A stretch of 5,078 nt of DNA from a bacterium (GCA_029978815.1 JAPOIQ010000120.1:1-5078); one strand, 5' to 3'. Numbered from the stretch's first letter, positions 1 to 5,078 are shown. The notes: generated by a model not told the origin, from the letters alone. Numbers and translations are program-made.

Positions 1-227
1 AGGTATTGACCATCACGATGAAGTATTCGAGCGAGCGTGACCGGACGATTTCCGGCCTCCGTCGAATTTCTACCCCTGGCCTTCGCGTCTACCGCAAGGC
101 TGATTCGGTTCCACGTGTTCTTGGTGGGCTCGGGGTGGCTGTCCTGTCCACGAGTCATGGACTCATGACCGACCGCGAAGCCCGTCGCCAAAAAGTTGGC
201 GGCGAGGTCCTTTGCTACGTCTGGTAG
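1..227 (+). CDS. rpsH: 30S ribosomal protein S8, 3' end (partial)
   Basis: This is the C-terminal part of ribosomal protein S8, a primary 16S rRNA-binding protein of the small-subunit platform and, in enterobacteria, the translational repressor of the spc operon. The gene enters from the left edge: bases 1-2 finish a codon and the frame is open from base 3 to the TAG at 225-227, about 74 residues. The diagnostic S8 elements are present: [33 protein letters not shown] and a final GGEVLCYVW, closely matching the E. coli C-terminus (GGEIICYVA). The TTG at base 6 is an internal codon, not a start. It lies 24 nt upstream of rplF, as expected for the spc operon. The N-terminal domain is outside the window. 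Confidence 0.96.
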   Translation, partial: VLTITMKYSSERDRTISGLRRISTPGLRVYRKADSVPRVLGGLGVAVLSTSHGLMTDREARRQKVGGEVLCYVW

Positions 228-238
228 CAGGCGAGCGG

Positions 239-245
239 AAGGAGA
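239..245 (+). promoter_or_regulatory. Shine-Dalgarno of rplF
   Basis: AAGGAGA lies 6 nt before the ATG at 252, in the 24-nt gap between rpsH and rplF. It is a strong anti-SD match with ordinary spacing and fixes the rplF start. Confidence 0.8.
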
Positions 246-251
246 GACGAC

Positions 252-794
252 ATGTCACGAATTGGTAAAGCACCGGTCGCGGTTCCAAGCGGAGTTGAAG
301 TTTCCGTGAGTGGTCGCACCATCACAGTGAAGGGTCCAAAGGGCTCGCTTAGTCGCGAGATTCCTGGCCTTATCGAAGTTGCTCAGGAGGAGGGGACGCT
401 CACGTTCTCCCGTCCAAATGATGAGCGTGAGAACCGTGCGATGCACGGGCTTGTTCGCAGCCTCGTCAACAACATGGTGACTGGCGTTACCGAGGGCTTC
501 AAGAAAGAACTTGAGATCGTGGGCGTTGGTTACCGTGCCGAAGCTCAAGGACCGACCGCCCTTCGCCTCAATCTTGGGTTTAGTCATCCAGTGAATATCG
601 CCGCGCCGGAGGGAATCTCATTCGAGGTCCCAGCGCCGACACAGGTGGTTATTTCTGGAATTGACAAAGAAGTTGTCGGCCAGGTTGCCGCCGACATCCG
701 CAGCATTCGTAAACCAGAGCCCTACAAGGGCAAGGGTGTCCGCTATGCCGGCGAGCGCGTCATGCGCAAGGCCGGTAAGGCCGGCAAGAAGTAA
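252..794 (+). CDS. rplF: 50S ribosomal protein L6
   Basis: L6 is a two-domain protein of the large subunit that binds 23S rRNA near the sarcin-ricin loop and the factor-binding site. The 180 residues compare with 177 in E. coli. The N-terminus [17 protein letters not shown] is canonical. The first L6 domain covers about residues 1-82 and the second about 83-165, ending in the family signature [11 protein letters not shown] (155-165). The tail (residues 170-180) is a short basic repeat rich in Lys, Ala and Gly, encoded by a small GCCGG-containing tandem duplication. The start is supported by the AAGGAGA six bases upstream. It sits 24 nt after rpsH and 27 nt before rplR, the normal spc-operon position. 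Nothing is odd about it. Confidence 0.98.
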   Translation: MSRIGKAPVAVPSGVEVSVSGRTITVKGPKGSLSREIPGLIEVAQEEGTLTFSRPNDERENRAMHGLVRSLVNNMVTGVTEGFKKELEIVGVGYRAEAQGPTALRLNLGFSHPVNIAAPEGISFEVPAPTQVVISGIDKEVVGQVAADIRSIRKPEPYKGKGVRYAGERVMRKAGKAGKK

Positions 795-821
795 GCCGGA
801 ACGTAAAGGAACACATCGATC

Positions 822-1187
822 ATGAGTGATATCGCTAAGGCCCGCCGCAAGGGTCGCATCACCCGCCATCGTCGGGTGCGCAAAAAGATCAACGGCACCG
901 CTGCTCGGCCGCGTTTGGCTGTTCACCGCTCAAACCGTCACATCTCCGCTCAGGTGATTGACGACGAGTCAGGTCGCACGATTGCCGCCGCATCTTCAGT
1001 TGAACCAGCACTTCGTTCAGACAAGTCGGGTTCAGTTGAAGCCGCTGCAAAGATTGGTGCTCTCGTCGCTGAGCGAGCACGCGCCGCAGGGGTTACCTCC
1101 GTGGTCTTCGACCGCGGCGGAAATCGCTACCACGGCCGCGTCGCAGCGGTCGCAACCGCCGCCCGTGAAGCAGGTTTGGAGTTCTGA
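822..1187 (+). CDS. rplR: 50S ribosomal protein L18
   Basis: L18 binds 5S rRNA and helps anchor it in the central protuberance of the large subunit. The 121-residue length is typical. A highly basic N-terminal arm (residues 7-30, many Arg/Lys) is followed by the core [20 protein letters not shown] (29-48). The C-terminal block runs from [14 protein letters not shown] (94-107) to the family-typical ending AREAGLEF. An AAAGGA at 805-810 lies 11 nt upstream of the ATG, a slightly long but usable spacing. The stop codon shares one base with the start of rpsE (TGATG at 1185-1189), implying coupled translation of L18 and S5. Confidence 0.97.
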   Translation: MSDIAKARRKGRITRHRRVRKKINGTAARPRLAVHRSNRHISAQVIDDESGRTIAAASSVEPALRSDKSGSVEAAAKIGALVAERARAAGVTSVVFDRGGNRYHGRVAAVATAAREAGLEF

Positions 1188-1783
1188 TGGCAGCACAACA
1201 CAATGACAACAACAACCAGGCAGACAACGAAGGCGGTCTCCGCGAGTCTCGCGTGATCACCATCAACCGTGTTGCGAAGGTTGTGAAGGGTGGACGTCGT
1301 TTCGCATTCACCGCTCTCGTGGTCGTCGGTGACGGCAATGGCCGCGTCGGTCTTGGCTACGGCAAGGCCAAAGAGGTTCCGCTCGCGATTCAAAAGGGCA
1401 CTGAAGACGCCAAGCGCAACCTTTTCGAGGTTCCGCTCGCTGGTTCAACCATTACCCACACCGTGACCGGGGTAACCGGTGGTGGCAAGGTGCTCATGAA
1501 GCCAGCAGCATCGGGTACTGGTGTTATCGCCGGTGGTGCTGCCCGCATCATTCTTGAAGAAGCAGGGGTGCACGACATTCTCTGCAAGTCGCTCGGATCC
1601 GCGAATCACATCAACGTTGCCCGTGCAACGATTGCAGGCCTGAAGTCGCTTCAGCGCCCTGACGAAGTAGCAAAGCGTCGTGGAATTCCCGCAGACAGCT
1701 TCGTCCCGAAGGGATTGTTGAAAGCATACGAAGAGCGTCAGAAGCAAAATGCCGCTCCTGCTGCTACCGGAGGTGACCAGTGA
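1187..1783 (+). CDS. rpsE: 30S ribosomal protein S5
   Basis: S5 is a small-subunit protein near the mRNA entry and decoding region, involved in translational accuracy; spectinomycin-resistance changes map to its N-terminal loop. The protein has 198 residues against about 167 in E. coli. The extra length is an Asn/Gln-rich N-terminal extension (residues 1-17) and a tail after residue 180. The S5 N-domain (dsRBD-like) covers about 19-84, with [20 protein letters not shown] (27-46) and [19 protein letters not shown] (47-65). The C-domain has [20 protein letters not shown] (110-129) and [18 protein letters not shown] (138-155). The spectinomycin loop (VKGGRR) looks wild type. GGAG at 1178-1181, within rplR, lies 5 nt before the ATG. 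Its 3' end carries the Shine-Dalgarno for rpmD and overlaps that gene by 4 nt. Confidence 0.98.
   Translation: MAAQHNDNNNQADNEGGLRESRVITINRVAKVVKGGRRFAFTALVVVGDGNGRVGLGYGKAKEVPLAIQKGTEDAKRNLFEVPLAGSTITHTVTGVTGGGKVLMKPAASGTGVIAGGAARIILEEAGVHDILCKSLGSANHINVARATIAGLKSLQRPDEVAKRRGIPADSFVPKGLLKAYEERQKQNAAPAATGGDQ
1769..1776 (+). promoter_or_regulatory. Shine-Dalgarno of rpmD, inside rpsE
   Basis: GGAGGTGA is a full-length complement of the 16S anti-SD. It lies within the last codons of rpsE (encoding part of the Gly-Gly-Asp-Gln end) and places its GGAGG core 6 nt before a GTG at 1780. It is the reason for choosing GTG 1780 as the rpmD start and fits a GTGA stop-start overlap. Confidence 0.8.
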
Positions 1784-1971
1784 GCGAGAAGCAGATCAGC
1801 GTGACGCAGGTCCGCTCAGCAATCGGTCAAAAGCCAAAGGCTCGCGGCACGCTTCGCGCCCTAGGTCTTGGCCGCATTGGAAAAACAAACACTCTTCCCG
1901 ATCGCCCAGAGATCCGCGGCATGTTGAGCCGTGTGCCTCACTTGATCGAGATTTCAGAAAGCGGTGAATGA
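1780..1971 (+). CDS. rpmD: 50S ribosomal protein L30
   Basis: L30 is a small protein of the large subunit with a compact alpha/beta fold. The 63 residues are slightly longer than the usual 58-60. It shows the expected pattern: [20 protein letters not shown] (6-25), then [20 protein letters not shown] (28-47) and a final hydrophobic strand (HLIEI). The GTG start overlaps the rpsE stop by 4 nt (GTGA at 1780-1783) and is preceded by an ideal GGAGGTGA. Its own stop at 1969-1971 overlaps the first possible ATG of rplO. L30 is missing in some bacterial groups, so its presence is a normal but useful marker. Confidence 0.95.
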   Translation: MSEKQISVTQVRSAIGQKPKARGTLRALGLGRIGKTNTLPDRPEIRGMLSRVPHLIEISESGE

Positions 1972-2474
1972 TTATGCGCGTTGATGAACTCGCACCAGCA
2001 CCAGGATCACATAAGAGCGCGAAGCGCGTCGGACGCGGTATTGGCGGTAAGGGTGGCAAGACTGCAGGTCGCGGTACCAAGGGTCAGCGTGCCCGTAACA
2101 CGGTTCGTCGCGGTTTCGAAGGTGGCCAGATGCCCCTCAAGCAGCGCGTGCCAAAGCTGAAGGGCTTCAATAACCCGTTCCGCGTTGAGTACAGCCCAGT
2201 CAACCTTCACCAGTTGGAGAAGTTGGGTGCAAGCACCGTCGATGTTGATGCACTCGTGGCAGCTGGACTTGTCCGCAAGGGTGCCTTCGTGAAGGTCCTT
2301 GGCTACGGCGATCTTTCGATCAAGGTTTCGCTCTCTGTCCATGCAATTTCAGCGGCTGCGCGTTCAGCGGTTGAAGCTGCTGGAGGCGACGTCACCATCG
2401 TTCCTCTCCCGCACGAGGGTGAGGGCAAGGCCGGTCGTCCTGCGGTTAAGGGCAACCAGTTCGCAAACCGCTGA
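1968..2474 (+). CDS. rplO: 50S ribosomal protein L15
   Basis: L15 is an assembly protein of the large subunit with a long basic N-terminal extension reaching into 23S rRNA. From ATG 1968 the product has 168 residues; E. coli L15 has 144. Key blocks are the Gly/Lys/Arg-rich RVGRGIGGKGGKTAGRGTKG (20-39), GFEGGQMP (49-56), VPKLKGFNNPFR (61-72) and the globular KGAFVKVLGYGDLSIKV (104-120) through SAVEAAGG (133-140). A 28-residue tail after residue 140 ends in GRPAVKGNQFANR. The start is uncertain. ATG 1968 gives a 4-nt ATGA overlap with rpmD; ATG 1974 (residue 3) gives MRVDELAPAPGS, which aligns exactly with the E. coli N-terminus. GGTGA at 1963-1967 could serve either. The outer start is listed, but 1974 is at least as likely. 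Confidence 0.96.
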   Translation: MIMRVDELAPAPGSHKSAKRVGRGIGGKGGKTAGRGTKGQRARNTVRRGFEGGQMPLKQRVPKLKGFNNPFRVEYSPVNLHQLEKLGASTVDVDALVAAGLVRKGAFVKVLGYGDLSIKVSLSVHAISAAARSAVEAAGGDVTIVPLPHEGEGKAGRPAVKGNQFANR

Positions 2475-2484
2475 TTACTGATCT

Positions 2485-2489
2485 GGAGG
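2485..2489 (+). promoter_or_regulatory. Shine-Dalgarno of secY (long spacing)
   Basis: GGAGG lies in the 28-nt gap between rplO and secY, but 13 nt separate it from the ATG at 2503, longer than the usual 5-9. No ATG, GTG or TTG exists nearer to it in frame, and the SecY N-terminus begins properly at 2503, so the spacing appears real. Confidence 0.6.
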
Positions 2490-2502
2490 CAGCGAATCAA
2501 TC

Positions 2503-3825
2503 ATGATCGCCAACATCAAGAACATTCTGAAGATCGAGGACCTTCGCAACAAGATCCTTTTCACGTTGATGATCGTCGGGTTGTACCGAGTCGGAGCAGC
2601 GATTCGCGTACCGGGGGTTGACCCGCTCGCAATCGAACAGCTCCGTGCCGGCGCTCAAGATGGTGCGCTCGGTCTCTTCAACTTGTTCTCTGGTGGAGCC
2701 TTCGAAAGTTTCTCGGTGTTCGCGCTGGGAATCATGCCGTACATCACGGCGAGCATCATTATGCAGATTCTTGGTGTCGTGATCCCGAAGTTGGAGGAAC
2801 TCCAGCAGCAGGGCGCGGTCGGCCAGCGAAAGATCACCCAGTACACCCGCTATGTCACGGTGACTCTTGCGTTGCTCCAGGCGACGGTGCTCGTATTCCT
2901 GTTTGGCAATGGCGGTGGGGGAGCGTTCTATTCTGCGGTGCAGGCACCTTCGGTTCCGCTTCTCCCAGACGGCATCTGGCCTCGGGGTTACCTCATCATT
3001 CCTACGCTTGTCGTTGGAACAGCAGTGTTGATGTGGTTCGGTGAATTGATCAGCCAGCGTGGAATTGGCAACGGAATGTCGATGGTCATCTTTGCATCGG
3101 TGGTTGCTGGTATCCCATCGGGCTTCTACTCCATCCTCCTGCAGAACAAGGTGTTCTGGTTCGTGATGATGGTGCTTCTTTCGGTTGCCATCATCGCTGC
3201 AGTGGTATACGTCGAGCTTGGACAGCGCCGCATCCCTGTTCAATTCGCGAAGCGTGTAGTCGGCCGACGAATGATGGGTGGTCAGAACACCTATATTCCG
3301 TTGAAGGTCAACCAATCAGGTGTGATTCCGATCATCTTCGCTTCGTCTCTATTGCTACTCCCAGCGATCTTGGTGAGCTTCCTGGGCAACGCGTCGGCTG
3401 ACAGTTGGCGTGGGCGTATTCAGGGTTATGTCGACCAATACATTTTGAACAGCCAAAACATCGTGTACATCACGCTCTTTGCGGTACTCATCATTGCGTT
3501 CGCCTACTTCTACAACTCCATTGCGTTTGACCCGGTTCGTCAGGCCGATCAGATTCGCCGTCAGGGCGGGTTCATTCCAGGTATCCGACCGGGCGCTCAA
3601 ACCGAGGAGTATCTCGCAAAGGCAGTCAATCGCATCACCCTCCCAGGAGCGGTGTTCATTGCCTGCATCGCGATTCTTCCTTACATCTTGTTGTGGGCAG
3701 CTGGTGTCAGCACCTTCGGCTTCGCCGGAACGAGCATCCTCATTTCTGTTGGAGTCGCACTTGAACTGATGCGTCAAATTGATTCGCAATTGATGCTGCG
3801 TAACTACGAAGGCTTCCTGAAGTAG
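2503..3825 (+). CDS. secY: Preprotein translocase subunit SecY
   Basis: SecY is the pore-forming subunit of the SecYEG channel in the cytoplasmic membrane, passing unfolded preproteins driven by SecA and inserting membrane proteins with the ribosome. The 440 residues match the usual length. About ten membrane segments can be read at roughly 18-36, 72-92, 113-135, 162-180, 190-213, 217-237, 272-294, 318-338, 378-398 and 401-420. The VPGVD motif (36-40) and the plug region GLFNLFSGGAFESFSVFALG (57-76) are intact. The cytoplasmic loops that contact SecA and the ribosome are present: GQRRIPVQFAKRVVGRR (240-256), and RRQGGFIPGIRPGAQTEEYL (352-371) with the conserved Arg of RPG. It follows rplO and is followed after 13 nt by adk, the standard spc arrangement. 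No sign of truncation or a second, accessory SecY type. Confidence 0.98.
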   Translation: MIANIKNILKIEDLRNKILFTLMIVGLYRVGAAIRVPGVDPLAIEQLRAGAQDGALGLFNLFSGGAFESFSVFALGIMPYITASIIMQILGVVIPKLEELQQQGAVGQRKITQYTRYVTVTLALLQATVLVFLFGNGGGGAFYSAVQAPSVPLLPDGIWPRGYLIIPTLVVGTAVLMWFGELISQRGIGNGMSMVIFASVVAGIPSGFYSILLQNKVFWFVMMVLLSVAIIAAVVYVELGQRRIPVQFAKRVVGRRMMGGQNTYIPLKVNQSGVIPIIFASSLLLLPAILVSFLGNASADSWRGRIQGYVDQYILNSQNIVYITLFAVLIIAFAYFYNSIAFDPVRQADQIRRQGGFIPGIRPGAQTEEYLAKAVNRITLPGAVFIACIAILPYILLWAAGVSTFGFAGTSILISVGVALELMRQIDSQLMLRNYEGFLK

Positions 3826-3838
3826 TTGGTCCCGATTC

Positions 3839-4492
3839 ATGCCGGGAGCTCGCCTCATCATCCTCGGTCGCCAAGGCGCCGGTAAGGGCACGCAATGCGT
3901 GCGCTTGTCGCGGCACTTTGTTGTACCCCATATCTCCACAGGGGATATGTTGCGGGCGGCTGTCCGAGAGCGCACACCTCTTGGCATTGTCGCCGGGGAG
4001 ATTATGGATGCCGGTGGGCTGGTTGACGACGAAACGATGGTCGGAATCGTCAAAGAGCGGCTCACCAAGCCAGATGCGATGAGTCGCGGCTACATCCTCG
4101 ACGGTTTTCCTCGAACGGTTGGTCAGGCTGAGGCCCTCGCAGGCATTACTGAAGACCTTCCTATTCAGGTAGTTATCGACCTCGATGTTCCCCGTGAAAT
4201 CGTCCTCGAACGAATTTCTTCTCGGCGCGTCTGTCAAGACTGCGGAACGAATTACACAAGTTCCGGCGACGATCCGTCGCCGTGGATTTGCGACGTGTGT
4301 GGCGGGGACGTCACGCAGCGTGGTGACGACACACCAGAAGCGGTGAACCGTCGCCTAGATCTCTACGAAACCCAGACCGCCCCGCTTATCGAGTTCTATG
4401 GAAGTCGTGGGCAATTCGCGGTCGTGAATGGGGTCGGGCACCCCGATCACGTGTTCAAACGACTCACTGACGTCGTAGAGAGTCGACGATAA
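3839..4492 (+). CDS. adk: Adenylate kinase (long form, zinc-type LID)
   Basis: Adenylate kinase catalyses reversible ATP + AMP = 2 ADP in the cytoplasm. The 217 residues fit the long bacterial form. The P-loop is GRQGAGKGT (10-18), where most homologues have GAPGAGKGT. The AMP-binding part includes HISTGDMLRA (31-40) and the conserved DGFPRTVGQAEAL (88-100). The LID (about 127-165) carries two CxxC pairs, Cys132/Cys135 and Cys151/Cys154, as in zinc-binding adenylate kinases. The Arg-rich NRRLDLYETQTAPLIEFY (170-187) follows. The start at ATG 3839 is the only one in frame after a stop at 3818, but the preceding 13 bases (3826-3838) hold no Shine-Dalgarno, so translation probably depends on ribosomes finishing secY. 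It completes the secY-adk pair; map does not follow. Confidence 0.97.
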   Translation: MPGARLIILGRQGAGKGTQCVRLSRHFVVPHISTGDMLRAAVRERTPLGIVAGEIMDAGGLVDDETMVGIVKERLTKPDAMSRGYILDGFPRTVGQAEALAGITEDLPIQVVIDLDVPREIVLERISSRRVCQDCGTNYTSSGDDPSPWICDVCGGDVTQRGDDTPEAVNRRLDLYETQTAPLIEFYGSRGQFAVVNGVGHPDHVFKRLTDVVESRR

Positions 4493-4494
4493 AT

Positions 4495-4523
4495 GACATG
4501 ACACCACCATTGGTGTTGTCGTC
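4495..4523 (+). terminator. Hairpin after adk, possible weak terminator or attenuator
   Basis: Starting 3 nt after the adk stop codon, ACACCA (4501-4506) pairs perfectly with TGGTGT (4511-4516) around a CCAT loop. The stem extends by two G-U wobbles and an A-T (4498-4500 with 4517-4519), and by GAC/GTC with one bulged C. There is no T-run after it (the next bases are TCACGCC), so it does not qualify as a classic intrinsic terminator. It may slow or partly end transcription, or protect the 3' end of the upstream message. Confidence 0.35.
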
Positions 4524-4582
4524 TCACGCCGATAGCATTGCCCGTCGGCCCGTGTCCGAACACTCGGAGACAGGTCGAGACG

Positions 4583-4599
4583 TTGACCAGACTGGTCAA
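4583..4599 (+). repeat. Perfect 17-nt palindrome, operator-like
   Basis: TTGACCAG-A-CTGGTCAA is a perfect inverted repeat of two 8-nt arms around a single A. Its left arm supplies the TTGACC that reads as a -35 box for the proposed infA promoter. Symmetry of this kind is typical of sites for dimeric helix-turn-helix repressors. As RNA it could form only a 7-bp stem with a 3-nt loop and has no T-run behind it, so a DNA-binding role is preferred to a terminator. The protein that might bind is not known from this window. Confidence 0.6.
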
Positions 4600-4611
4600 C
4601 ACAAATAATAG
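4583..4611 (+). promoter_or_regulatory. Candidate sigma-70 type promoter for infA-rpmJ-rpsM
   Basis: TTGACC (4583-4588; five of six consensus bases) is followed after 17 nt by TAATAG (4606-4611; a weak -10 match). An alternative -10, AATAAT at 4604-4609, has a 15-nt spacer. Transcription would start near 4617-4619, leaving a leader of about 35 nt before infA. The box sits in the only long non-coding gap of the window, in a locally A/T-rich patch, where actinobacteria commonly start a new transcript. It is a prediction by eye. Confidence 0.45.
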
Positions 4612-4618
4612 TCCGCCC

Positions 4619-4634
4619 CGCGGTTCCGACCGCG
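4619..4634 (+). other. Hairpin in the infA leader
   Basis: CGCGGT pairs perfectly with ACCGCG around a TCCG loop, which is of the UNCG tetraloop class, though closed by U-A rather than C-G. It ends 6 nt before the infA Shine-Dalgarno and, if the proposed promoter is right, would lie at the very 5' end of the message. Possible roles are mRNA stabilisation or tuning of infA translation. There is no T-run after it, so it is not a terminator. Confidence 0.45.
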
Positions 4635-4640
4635 ACAATT

Positions 4641-4646
4641 AAGGAG
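4641..4646 (+). promoter_or_regulatory. Shine-Dalgarno of infA, points to a CTG start
   Basis: AAGGAG is a strong anti-SD match with exactly 6 nt to CTG 4653. No ATG, GTG or TTG occurs in the infA frame between the stop at 4584-4586 and the ATG at 4719, so this site decides the start. Confidence 0.8.
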
Positions 4647-4652
4647 AATCCA

Positions 4653-4877
4653 CTGGCTTCACCTAAAGAAGATGCAATCGTCCTTGAAGGAACGATTCTT
4701 GAGTCGCTACCCAACGCGATGTTTCGCGTTGAGTTGGAAAATGGCCACAAGGTGTTGGCACATATTTCAGGAAAGATGCGGATGCACTACATCCGGATCC
4801 TCCCTGGCGACAAGGTGCAAGTGGAACTCACCCCATACGACCTCACCCGAGGCCGTATCACGTATCGCTACAAGTGA
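4653..4877 (+). CDS. infA: Translation initiation factor IF-1, with CTG start
   Basis: IF-1 is a small OB-fold protein that binds the A site of the 30S subunit during initiation and assists IF-2 and IF-3. Read from CTG 4653 it has 74 residues and aligns along its whole length with bacterial IF-1: (M)[20 protein letters not shown], then [20 protein letters not shown] (22-41), [20 protein letters not shown] (42-61) and [13 protein letters not shown] to the end. The CTG choice rests on AAGGAG 6 nt upstream, on the expected Met-Ala N-terminus just before a KEDAI motif, and on the lack of any ATG, GTG or TTG in frame until 4719, which would remove the first strand of the fold. It leads the infA-rpmJ-rpsM group, 12 nt before rpmJ. 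A base error turning ATG into CTG cannot be excluded. Confidence 0.94.
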   Translation: MASPKEDAIVLEGTILESLPNAMFRVELENGHKVLAHISGKMRMHYIRILPGDKVQVELTPYDLTRGRITYRYK

Positions 4878-4889
4878 GAGAAGAACGCA

Positions 4890-5003
4890 GTGAAGGTCCG
4901 ACCCAGCGTCAAAAAGATGTGTGAGAAGTGCCGTGTGATTCGTCGTCACGGCCGGATCCGAGTGATCTGTGAAAACCCGCGCCATAAGCAGCGCCAGGGC
5001 TGA
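4890..5003 (+). CDS. rpmJ: 50S ribosomal protein L36 (zinc-binding C+ form)
   Basis: L36 is the smallest large-subunit protein, a zinc ribbon bound to 23S rRNA. The 37 residues are the standard length: [20 protein letters not shown] followed by [17 protein letters not shown]. The zinc ligands Cys11, Cys14, Cys27 and His32 are all present, so this is the C+ form rather than the cysteine-free paralogue that bacteria induce under zinc starvation. The start is GTG at 4890, with GAGAAG (4878-4883) as a modest Shine-Dalgarno 6 nt upstream. It lies between infA (12 nt) and rpsM (25 nt), the usual order. Confidence 0.96.
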   Translation: MKVRPSVKKMCEKCRVIRRHGRIRVICENPRHKQRQG

Positions 5004-5028
5004 GAGATAACGGGAGAGCAGAAAACCA

Positions 5029-5078
5029 ATGGCACGTATCGCCGGTATCGACATCCCCCGCGACAAGCGGGTAGAGAT
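5029..5078 (+). CDS. rpsM: 30S ribosomal protein S13, 5' end (partial)
   Basis: The first 16 codons of S13, a small-subunit head protein that contacts the P-site tRNA and the large subunit, run off the right edge. MARIAGIDIPRDKRVE is the canonical S13 N-terminus. A GGGAG at 5012-5016 is the likely Shine-Dalgarno, 12 nt before the ATG, which is rather far. It follows rpmJ as in most bacteria, with rpsK, rpsD and rpoA expected beyond the window. Confidence 0.95.
   Translation, partial: MARIAGIDIPRDKRVE

Noticed and set aside
771..799. Repeated GCCGG units at the end of rplF
   Set aside because: They encode the Lys-Ala-Gly repeat of the L6 tail and are explained by the protein sequence; no evidence of a mobile or regulatory repeat.
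2497..3315. Long open frame of 272 codons on the minus strand opposite secY
   Set aside because: It is antisense to an unmistakable SecY, its translation is rich in His, Arg and Asp with no recognisable domain, and it arises from codon bias of the real gene.
3355..4237. Two minus-strand open frames (237 and 165 codons) opposite secY and adk
   Set aside because: Both lie fully across real genes, show no family motifs and have no plausible promoter or ribosome site; they are shadows of the coding strand.
4555..4568. Small hairpin TCCGA-ACAC-TCGGA
   Set aside because: The stem is only 5 bp with a mismatch beyond it and no T-run or conserved context; such stems occur by chance at this GC content.
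4560..4599. Divergent promoter from the right arm of the palindrome on the minus strand
   Set aside because: The minus-strand TTGACC has no -10-like hexamer at 16-18 nt and there is no minus-strand gene for it to serve.
4498..4608. 36-codon + strand ORF in the adk-infA gap, as a leader peptide or map remnant
   Set aside because: There is no well-placed Shine-Dalgarno (GAGAG is 15 nt away), no resemblance to methionine aminopeptidase, and it runs through the palindrome and into the -10 region, so it is most likely chance.
4638..4652. In-frame ATT at 4638 as the infA start, in analogy to infC
   Set aside because: It lies upstream of and would translate through AAGGAG, and has no Shine-Dalgarno of its own; the IF-1 N-terminus matches a start at 4653.

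Overview
This window is a piece of the bacterial S10/spc/alpha ribosomal-protein locus. All recognisable genes are on the + strand, tightly packed and in the conserved order rpsH (3' end) - rplF - rplR - rpsE - rpmD - rplO - secY - adk - infA - rpmJ - rpsM (5' end). GC content by eye is moderately high. The gene order, the zinc-binding (C+) form of L36, the IF-1 sequence, the Adk sequence (GRQGAGKGTQ P-loop, four-cysteine LID) and the long C-terminal tail on L15 together suggest an actinobacterium, possibly of the Acidimicrobiia. That class assignment rests on recall of the families, not on a search.

Layout: positions 1-2474 hold ribosomal proteins S8 (end), L6, L18, S5, L30 and L15. Gaps are 24-27 nt at the start, then overlaps of 1-4 nt at rplR/rpsE, rpsE/rpmD and rpmD/rplO, which is typical of translational coupling. 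Positions 2503-3825 encode SecY, the central channel of the Sec translocon, followed 13 nt later by adenylate kinase (3839-4492). A 160-nt gap (4493-4652) is the only substantial non-coding stretch. It holds a hairpin just after adk, a perfect 17-nt palindrome overlapping a plausible -35 box, a weak -10, a second hairpin and a strong Shine-Dalgarno. Then come infA (IF-1), rpmJ (L36) and the first 16 codons of rpsM (S13). The map gene (methionine aminopeptidase), which many actinobacteria carry between adk and infA, is absent here.

Together the genes supply ribosomal subunits, the membrane export channel, adenine nucleotide balance and initiation factor 1. Nothing in the window looks like a mobile element, defence system, CRISPR array or unknown multi-gene system; it is a core housekeeping locus. 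The points worth a second look are all near infA: its start codon appears to be CTG, and the adk-infA gap looks like a separate promoter with an operator-like palindrome.
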